11,840 nt of DNA, taken from DATFYI01 sp035315125 (GTDB lineage Bacteria > Chloroflexota > Anaerolineae > Anaerolineales > Anaerolineaceae). A program made the position numbers and the translations under genes. The stretch spans positions 1-11,840 of the forward strand of contig DATFYI010000278.1 of assembly GCA_035315125.1 (NCBI GenBank), in the 5' to 3' direction. Below the pieces are notes generated by a model, which had not been told where the DNA came from, searched no databases, and saw only the letters and a list, made by a program, of their open reading frames with translations. Below are positions 6,157 through 11,840 of the stretch, piece by piece (the first letter of the stretch is position 1; every line of letters starts with the position of its first letter).

Positions 6157-9100
6157 ATGGCGATGACCTCAGATACACAGGATAAGATTGAAAAACAGCC
6201 GGTCGGTGCAGTTTTGGTGGTTGGTGCCGGGATTGGTGGAATGCAAGCATCTCTCGATCTGGCTGAAGCGGGATTAAAAGTCTATTTGCTTGAACATTCG
6301 CCGGCCATTGGTGGAACAATGGCACAGCTTGATAAGACTTTCCCGACAAACGACTGTTCTATGTGCATTATGTCGCCAAAGTTAGTAGAGGTTGGACGCC
6401 ATCTAAATATTGATATTTTAACAACTGCAGATATTGAAGGAATCAGCGGAGAACCGGGTGATTTCCGAGTAAAAATCCGCCAACGCCCTCGTTATGTTAA
6501 GACCAAGGATTGTACGGGATGCGGTGATTGTGCGACAGCATGTCCGGTTTCTCGTTCAGATGAATTTAATAGCGGTTTATCTCAGCGCAAAGCCATTTAC
6601 AAGCCCTACCCGCAGGCGATTCCTAATGCCTTTGCAATCGAGAAATTGGGTACCTCGCCCTGCCGTAATGCCTGCCCCATCAACCAGCGGGCACAAGGCT
6701 ACCTGGCGCTGATCCGTGCTGGACGATTTGCCGATGCATACCGGACAATTAAAGAAGATAATCCATTTCCGTCGATCTGCGGTCGAGTATGTAACCATCG
6801 CTGCGAAGATGAATGCACCCGTAACAAAAGCGATGCGCCGGTCAATATCATGGCGTTAAAACGTTTTGTGGCGGATTGGTGGTGGAACCAGGATGCATCC
6901 ATTCGCAAATCTGCTGAGGCTGGCCAACGCGTACAAAGCGGCAAAAATATTGCTATTGTCGGCTCCGGCCCGGCGGGTTTGACCTGTGCGCTTGACCTGG
7001 TGCGAAAAGGTCATGAGGTAACGGTATTTGAAGCGCTACCTGTGGCAGGAGGCATGATGCGTGTAGGCGTTCCAGAATATCGCCTGCCATCTGAAGTGGT
7101 TCAGCGCGAGATAGATGACATCCTTGCGGAAGGTGTCAAACTACAGTTGAACCAGCGTGTAGAAGATATTCCGGAACTATTACAAAAGGGATTTGATGCC
7201 GTTTTTGTGGGAATTGGCGCTCATGGCGGAAGCAAATTGCCAATCCCGGGAGCAGATTTACCGCAAGTGATCGTGGCAACTGATTTTCTACGGACCGCCA
7301 GCCTGGGTGATATCAATAGTCAGAAACTATCCTCTGATATTCAAGGCAAAAAAGTGTTGGTGATTGGAGGTGGAAACGTAGCCATTGATGCGGCTATGAC
7401 CTCTGTTCGTCTGGGAGCATCCTGGGTAGGAATGGCTTGTCTAGAAAGCCGTTCTAAAATGCCTGCCCACGATTGGGAAGTGCGCGATGCACAAGAAGAA
7501 GGGATCGAAGTCTTTCCGTCCCGCACCTTCAAAGAGATCAGCCAAATTAATGGTTCGGTAAGTGGCGTGCAGTGCGCCCAGATCGATTTCCGCGGTTTTA
7601 TAAATGGACGACCGGACTTTACTGAAATACCTGCTACCGAAGAAATTATTCCTGCTGACCTTATCATTTTTGCTATTGGTCAAGTTCCTGTATTAGGCAG
7701 CTTAAAGGATCAGGTAGCGACAGAGCGCGGTAGATTCTTGCAGATTGACCCTGATACACTGGCAACCAGCCTACCGGGTATTTTTGCAGGCGGTGATGTA
7801 GTTACTGGAACCAGCTTTATTGTTAATGCAATCGCTGCAGGACATAAAGCAGCGGGCGCTATCGACCGATATCTGGCAGGGAAAGAATTAAAAATTGAAA
7901 TTACCCGCCCACCAGTTGTAGAAATGGCCGATCTTGAAATAAAAAAGCTTATTAAGGGAAATTCTGGCTTACTTGAAAATCGCAATGAAATGCAAAAACG
8001 ACCCGCCAGCGAGCGAAGACAAGATTTTGCAGAAGTCTATAATGGTTTTAGCGAAGAAGAGGCTCGCCGTGAAGCAGGACGCTGCTTAAGTTGCGGGATT
8101 TGCTCGGAGTGTCTGCAGTGCGTTTATACCTGCCGGGCAAATGCGATTGACCATAATATGCCTGCAAAGACAATAGAGCTGGAGGTGGGTGCTATTTTAC
8201 TGTCACCTGGACTTCAAACAGTTCCAGGCCAGATTAAGCCCGAATATGGCTACGGTCGATATCCGAATGTGGTCACCAGCCTGGAATTTGAACGGATGCT
8301 CAGCGCTTCTGGGCCGTTTGGCGGTGTTGTTCAAAGACCATCCGACAATGTTCATCCTCAAAAAGTAGCCTGGATCCAATGTGTGGGTTCACGCGATACA
8401 TCTTGCGAGCAGGGATATTGTTCCTCTGTTTGCTGTATGTATGCTACCAAGGAAGCGGTTATTGCAAAAGAGCATGATCCGCATATCCAGCCAACAATCT
8501 TTTACATGGATATCCGCGCTTTTGGTAAAGGTTTCGATGCTTATATCGAGCGGGCAGAAAAAGAGCAGGGTGTTCGATATACGCGTTGCATGGTTTCTAC
8601 AGTCAAAGAAATCCCGGGCAACCGTAATTTGCGTCTGAGTTATGCTACATTCAATCCAGATGGACATCCGGTCAGCCATGAAGAGGAATTTGACATGGTG
8701 GTCTTATCGGTGGGTTTGAAGCCTACGCCAGAGACAAAAGAAATGGCGGAAATGCTTGGCGTCAACCTGAATGAATTTGGGTTTGCTGAATCGCCGCACT
8801 TCAAACCCACAATCAGCTCTCACCCAGGTATCTACGTGGCCGGATCATTTTCTGAGCCGAAGGATATCCCTGAAACGGTGATCGAAGCTAGCTGTGCGGC
8901 TGCTCATGCTTCGTCAGATCTGGCTTCTGCTCGGGGAACGCTGACACGCCAAATGATTTATCCCGAAGAGCGTGATGTCAATGAAGAAGAGCCGCGCGTT
9001 GGGGTGTTTGTTTGCCATTGCGGGATCAATATTGGGGGGGTTGTCAATGTTCCTGAAGTCGTGGAGTTTGTAAAAGAATTGCCAAATGTAGTTTATGCCG

Positions 9101-10671
9101 AACGAAATCTTTATACCTGTTCACAGGATACCCAGGAAAAAATCACGCGCATTGTCAAAGAACAAGGTCTGAATAGAGTGGTCGTGGCGAGCTGTACCCC
9201 GCGCACGCACGAACCTCTTTTCCAGGATACTATCCGTCAGGCAGGATTGAACCGTTACTTGTTTGAGCTGGCTAATCTGCGCGAGCAAGATGCCTGGGTG
9301 CATCGCAGCTCGCCCGAGGTGGCGACTCGTAAAGCCAAGCAACTGGTTGCAATGGCAATTGCTAAGGCACGGCGTCTGCGACCGCTGGAACGTGGCACGT
9401 TAAATGTCGAACCCCAGGCGCTGGTCATTGGCGGCGGATTGGCAGGAATGACCGCTGCAATTTCTATTGCTGACCAGGGTTTTCATGTTTATCTGGTTGA
9501 AAAGCAGGCTATCTTGGGCGGTCATTTGCGACACATTCTCACCGGGTTGGATGGAAGCGACCCGCAAGCCCTTTTGAGAGGATTAACCGACCAAATTTCG
9601 AAAAACCCAAGCATCACGGTGATGAGCGAATCCCAGGTGATAGAGATTAAAGGCTATGTAGGTCAATTCCGGACAGTCATAGAAAACAATCAAGGCGAAC
9701 GAAATGAAATCGTTCATGGGGTAATTGTTGTGGCAACGGGAGCACAGGAAATCCGCCCGAAGGGCTATGCTTACGGCCAAATAGACCGGGTCGTGACTCA
9801 GAAAGAATTTGAAGAGCTGATAAAAAGTAACTATCAGAAAAATGTTGAAAATACGCCACATTCAATCGTAATGATCCAATGTGTTGGATCCCGAGATGAA
9901 GAACACCCCTATTGCTCAAGAGTTTGCTGTACACAAGCCATTAAAAACGCATTGGAAATAAAAAAACTGAACCCTCGCGCTCATATCACTATCCTTTATC
10001 GTGATTTGCGCAGTTATGGTTTCCGAGAACGTCTCTACCGGCAAGCACGACAGGCGGGTGTAATGTTTTTGCAGTTTGATCCGGATCATAAGCCTGTCAT
10101 CAGCAAAAATGATGAGGTTTTGCAGGTCGAGCTATCTGTCCAACCAGAAAATGAAAAGGTCAATTTACCGGCAGATTTGGTGGTCTTAAGCGCTGGTATA
10201 GAAGCTGAATCGGGCAATGAAACCTTAAGCAGATTGATCAAACTACCCTTGACGGCGGAAGGTTTCTTCCTGGAGGCCCATGTAAAGCTTAGACCAGTAG
10301 ATTTTGCTGCCGACGGTGTATTCCTGTGCGGGCTGGCGCATTCACCACGCTCTATAGATGAGACCATCGCTCAGGCGCAAGCTGCTTCAATTCGGGCGGT
10401 CAGTCTGCTGGCGAAGAAAGAATTAACGGCAACCCCGATCATTGCATCAGTTAATCCACGTTTGTGCGCAGCTTGTGCGGTATGCGTGGAGATATGCCCG
10501 TATGGAGCCCGCCGGTTAGAACCTGGTATGCAATATGCTGAGGTGATCGACGTGCTTTGCCAGGGTTGCGGCGCCTGTGTAGTTGCCTGTCCAAATAAAG
10601 CCTCTCAACAAAAAGGCTTCGAGTTCTTGCAAATTAGCGCCATGATTGATACTGCTATCGAGAATATATAA
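6157..10671 (+). CDS. hdrA: Giant HdrA fusion: HdrA1-type half with inserted GltD/NfnB-like NAD(P)H module, plus HdrA2-type half
   Basis: 1504 aa from the ATG at 6157. Domains: (a) HdrA FAD motif GAGIGG 23-28 and ferredoxin motif C119, C122, C125, C129; (b) inserted GltD-like module about 169-651, with C169, C173, C208, C212, C216, C220, FAD motif GSGPAG 269-274, NAD(P)H motif GGGNVA 404-409 and AGGD 544-547; (c) return to HdrA at C652, C655, C659 and the core with IQCVGSRD and CSSVCCMY, to about 930; (d) HdrA N-terminal CHCG domain from about 946 (C953, C955); (e) third FAD motif GGGLAG 1092-1097; (f) C-terminal ferredoxin C1437, C1440, C1443, C1447 and C1468, C1471, C1474, C1478. It has three flavin sites, one pyridine-nucleotide site and several clusters in one cytosolic chain. 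Probable role: NAD(P)H-linked bifurcating hub for HdrBC. No frameshift is seen; fusion assembly error is unlikely. Confidence 0.93.
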   Translation: MAMTSDTQDKIEKQPVGAVLVVGAGIGGMQASLDLAEAGLKVYLLEHSPAIGGTMAQLDKTFPTNDCSMCIMSPKLVEVGRHLNIDILTTADIEGISGEPGDFRVKIRQRPRYVKTKDCTGCGDCATACPVSRSDEFNSGLSQRKAIYKPYPQAIPNAFAIEKLGTSPCRNACPINQRAQGYLALIRAGRFADAYRTIKEDNPFPSICGRVCNHRCEDECTRNKSDAPVNIMALKRFVADWWWNQDASIRKSAEAGQRVQSGKNIAIVGSGPAGLTCALDLVRKGHEVTVFEALPVAGGMMRVGVPEYRLPSEVVQREIDDILAEGVKLQLNQRVEDIPELLQKGFDAVFVGIGAHGGSKLPIPGADLPQVIVATDFLRTASLGDINSQKLSSDIQGKKVLVIGGGNVAIDAAMTSVRLGASWVGMACLESRSKMPAHDWEVRDAQEEGIEVFPSRTFKEISQINGSVSGVQCAQIDFRGFINGRPDFTEIPATEEIIPADLIIFAIGQVPVLGSLKDQVATERGRFLQIDPDTLATSLPGIFAGGDVVTGTSFIVNAIAAGHKAAGAIDRYLAGKELKIEITRPPVVEMADLEIKKLIKGNSGLLENRNEMQKRPASERRQDFAEVYNGFSEEEARREAGRCLSCGICSECLQCVYTCRANAIDHNMPAKTIELEVGAILLSPGLQTVPGQIKPEYGYGRYPNVVTSLEFERMLSASGPFGGVVQRPSDNVHPQKVAWIQCVGSRDTSCEQGYCSSVCCMYATKEAVIAKEHDPHIQPTIFYMDIRAFGKGFDAYIERAEKEQGVRYTRCMVSTVKEIPGNRNLRLSYATFNPDGHPVSHEEEFDMVVLSVGLKPTPETKEMAEMLGVNLNEFGFAESPHFKPTISSHPGIYVAGSFSEPKDIPETVIEASCAAAHASSDLASARGTLTRQMIYPEERDVNEEEPRVGVFVCHCGINIGGVVNVPEVVEFVKELPNVVYAERNLYTCSQDTQEKITRIVKEQGLNRVVVASCTPRTHEPLFQDTIRQAGLNRYLFELANLREQDAWVHRSSPEVATRKAKQLVAMAIAKARRLRPLERGTLNVEPQALVIGGGLAGMTAAISIADQGFHVYLVEKQAILGGHLRHILTGLDGSDPQALLRGLTDQISKNPSITVMSESQVIEIKGYVGQFRTVIENNQGERNEIVHGVIVVATGAQEIRPKGYAYGQIDRVVTQKEFEELIKSNYQKNVENTPHSIVMIQCVGSRDEEHPYCSRVCCTQAIKNALEIKKLNPRAHITILYRDLRSYGFRERLYRQARQAGVMFLQFDPDHKPVISKNDEVLQVELSVQPENEKVNLPADLVVLSAGIEAESGNETLSRLIKLPLTAEGFFLEAHVKLRPVDFAADGVFLCGLAHSPRSIDETIAQAQAASIRAVSLLAKKELTATPIIASVNPRLCAACAVCVEICPYGARRLEPGMQYAEVIDVLCQGCGACVVACPNKASQQKGFEFLQISAMIDTAIENI
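6661..8109 (+). other. GltD/NfnB-like NAD(P)H-FAD module inserted within the large HdrA
   Basis: Residues about 169-651 of the large HdrA match the glutamate-synthase small-subunit/NfnB family. They show CRNACPINQ and ICGRVCNHRCEDEC (Fer4_20-type cluster ligands), GSGPAGLTCA, GGMMRVGVPEYRLP, GGGNVAIDAAM and GIFAGGDVVTG. Alignment with HdrA1 puts the left junction at the cysteine equivalent to HdrA1 C154 (shared context RK-x2-Y-x3-PQA-x-PN upstream). The right junction is just before C652, equivalent to HdrA1 C182. All FAD and nucleotide motifs are intact, so the module should be active; NADH versus NADPH cannot be told from sequence alone. Confidence 0.88.
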
Positions 10672-10713
10672 ATCTCTTAGGCTACACATTCAAAGGGAAT
10701 TGTTAAATCAGAT

Positions 10714-11142
10714 ATGAGCGAAAACAACTTTGAACCGAGGATCATCGCTTTTTTATGTAACTGGTGTACTTATACCGGAGCAGACCTGGCAGGCACATCC
10801 CGCTTGCAGTATCCACCGAATGTACGGATTATTCGCCTGATGTGCAGTGGAGCTGTCGATCCCATCTATGTTCTAAAAGCCGATTTAGCCGGTGCTGATG
10901 GCGTTTTGATTGGTGGCTGTCATCCAGGGGACTGCCATTACCAGGAAGGTAACTATAAGGAACGAAGACGGGTCGTGGCATTAAAAGAGATACTCAAAGG
11001 CGCAGGTTTCGATGAAGACCGTATCTGGATTCGATGGATCAGTGCCAGTGAAGGCCAGCGATTTGCAGAAGCCATTCGAGAGATTACGGCTGCAATGAAA
11101 GAAAAAGGCCCCAATCAGACAAAAAGCGAATGGGCACTCTAA
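10714..11142 (+). CDS. mvhD: MvhD-like [2Fe-2S] electron-transfer subunit
   Basis: 142 aa, normal length for MvhD (FlpD/FlxD family). Conserved cysteines: C15 and C18 (FLCNWCTY), C44 (MCSGAVDP), and C69 and C74 (GGCHPGDCHY). MvhD proteins bind a [2Fe-2S] cluster and connect HdrA to an electron-donating enzyme: a hydrogenase in many methanogens, formate dehydrogenase or an NADH-dependent flavoprotein elsewhere. It follows the large hdrA by 42 nt and precedes an FrhB/FdhB-like gene by 12 nt, placing it exactly at that coupling position. The Shine-Dalgarno is weak: AAAGGGA at 10692-10698 is 15 nt from the ATG. The usual Arg after CSG is Ala here. No hydrogenase subunits are visible in the window. 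Confidence 0.93.
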   Translation: MSENNFEPRIIAFLCNWCTYTGADLAGTSRLQYPPNVRIIRLMCSGAVDPIYVLKADLAGADGVLIGGCHPGDCHYQEGNYKERRRVVALKEILKGAGFDEDRIWIRWISASEGQRFAEAIREITAAMKEKGPNQTKSEWAL

Positions 11143-11147
11143 AGAGG
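11143..11147 (+). promoter_or_regulatory. Shine-Dalgarno of the FrhB/FdhB-like gene
   Basis: AGAGG directly after the mvhD stop, 7 nt before the ATG at 11155, supports that start and co-translation with mvhD. Confidence 0.55.
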
Positions 11148-11154
11148 TTCTGGC

Positions 11155-11840
11155 ATGAAAATAAGTTATCCTGTTGAAAATGGCGAGACTCAAAAGGCGC
11201 TGCAAAGTTTTTTGCAGAAGTTGTTATCTGAGCAATTTATAGATATTTTACTTGTGCCAATGCGTACACCGAGTGGAACAGTTACACCCGCATTGGTTAG
11301 TGACCCAAAAATGTTGGAGTTTGCTGATCCATTAGCACCTGTTCTACCGGTCAATGCCGCTACATTGGCAGGTCAGGTAAGCATGCGCAAACCTCGCCCT
11401 AAAGTTGGGGCGGTGCTGCGATCTTGCGAGATGCGTGCTCTGGTTGAGCTGGTTAAATTCCAACAGGCCAGCCTGGAAGATATGCTTTTAATTTCTGTTG
11501 ATTGCGCTGGCACTTACGGTGTACCTGAATATATAAAACTATCTACAATTAATGGTCAGCAAAAAGATGATTTATGGAAAGAATTATTCACGGCTGCGCT
11601 TATGCGACCAGAGATTCCTCAAGATGGATTACGGCAGGCTTGCAAAATGTGTACACAGCCGATATTTGACCGGGCCCAAATCATTATCGAACTGATGCAA
11701 GGCAATTTTGAAACTGAGATGATCATCTCATTACCGGATGAGATGGGTGGAAAACTGGGTTTCAATCCGGCTGAAGCAGGTCAGCGTGCAGCCGTAGTAG
11801 AAAAACTATCCAAGGCTCACTCGGTCGTACGCGAGAAAGA
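11155..11840 (+). CDS. FrhB/FdhB-family subunit (coenzyme F420 hydrogenase/dehydrogenase beta-like), N-terminal part; runs off the right edge
   Basis: The frame is open from the ATG at 11155 to the end of the window, 228 residues without a stop. It begins MKISYPVENG and contains the family's PRPK-x-GAVLRSCEMRALVEL segment (residues 80-99), a DCAGTYG (116-122) and an ACKMC pair (C163, C166), with C91 and C117 also in conserved positions. This matches the FrhB/FdhB family, Fe-S flavoproteins that pass electrons to or from F420, NAD(P) or a partner dehydrogenase and are usually 350-420 aa, so roughly half is missing. Set directly after mvhD, it probably feeds electrons into the Hdr complex, perhaps with a formate dehydrogenase catalytic subunit encoded beyond the edge. 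Family is fairly sure; the electron carrier (F420, NAD(P) or none) is not determined. Confidence 0.8.
   Translation, partial: MKISYPVENGETQKALQSFLQKLLSEQFIDILLVPMRTPSGTVTPALVSDPKMLEFADPLAPVLPVNAATLAGQVSMRKPRPKVGAVLRSCEMRALVELVKFQQASLEDMLLISVDCAGTYGVPEYIKLSTINGQQKDDLWKELFTAALMRPEIPQDGLRQACKMCTQPIFDRAQIIIELMQGNFETEMIISLPDEMGGKLGFNPAEAGQRAAVVEKLSKAHSVVREK

Noticed and set aside
236..11142. Methanogen HdrABC-MvhADG complex
   Set aside because: No hydrogenase or methanogenesis gene is present, HdrA architecture is unlike the single 650-aa methanogen form, and the flanking CBS gene and translation signals look bacterial.
1..11840. tRNA, rRNA, CRISPR, insertion sequence, inverted repeats
   Set aside because: Intergenic space is at most 61 nt and no such structure was found; repeated stretches (for example the TGCTGTATGTATG string near 2391, 3921 and 8431) are conserved CCMY codons of paralogous HdrA cores.

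Overview
The window is almost wall-to-wall coding on the + strand and reads as one long electron-transfer operon built from heterodisulfide reductase (Hdr) parts. Base composition is moderate (a little under half G+C by eye), Shine-Dalgarno sites are usual, and the upstream gene is a bacterial-type CBS-pair protein. No methanogenesis gene is visible. I infer a strictly anaerobic bacterium, most likely Chloroflexota (Anaerolineae-like), with a fermenting, acetogenic or syntrophic anaerobe of another phylum as the alternative. The lineage call rests on recalled family resemblance, not on a search.

Layout: (1) the C-terminal part of a CBS-domain protein (1-218, cut by the left edge); (2) module 1, hdrC1-hdrB1-hdrA1-hdrA2 (236-4655), with every junction overlapping or a few bases apart; (3) module 2, hdrC2-hdrB2 (4658-6095) followed after 61 nt by a very large hdrA (6157-10671, about 1504 aa); (4) mvhD (10714-11142); (5) an FrhB/FdhB-like subunit (11155 to the right edge, cut). 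No intergenic stretch exceeds 61 nt.

The main point is the architecture of the large HdrA. It is hdrA1 and hdrA2 joined in one chain, with a whole GltD/NfnB-like FAD-NAD(P)H oxidoreductase (about 480 residues) inserted inside the ferredoxin domain of the first half. The insertion falls between the first cysteine of the second cluster motif and its remaining C-x2-C-x3-C. The same site in HdrA1 carries a smaller extra loop. The inserted module also looks circularly permuted compared with GltD: its usual N-terminal EA-x-RCL-x-C motif sits at its C-terminal end.

Working model (inference): HdrC/HdrB pairs carry the disulfide-type or other two-electron site on CCG-bound clusters; HdrA flavins bifurcate or confurcate electrons; the built-in GltD-like module exchanges electrons with NAD(P)H; MvhD and the FrhB/FdhB-like protein couple a further donor such as formate or a reduced deazaflavin. 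CoM-S-S-CoB is not expected in a bacterium, so the physiological HdrB substrate is unknown. Two HdrBC sets in one operon, with gene order C1-B1-A-x-C2-B2, also recall the sulfur-oxidising sHdr cluster, though no lipoate-binding or sulfur-carrier genes are seen here.
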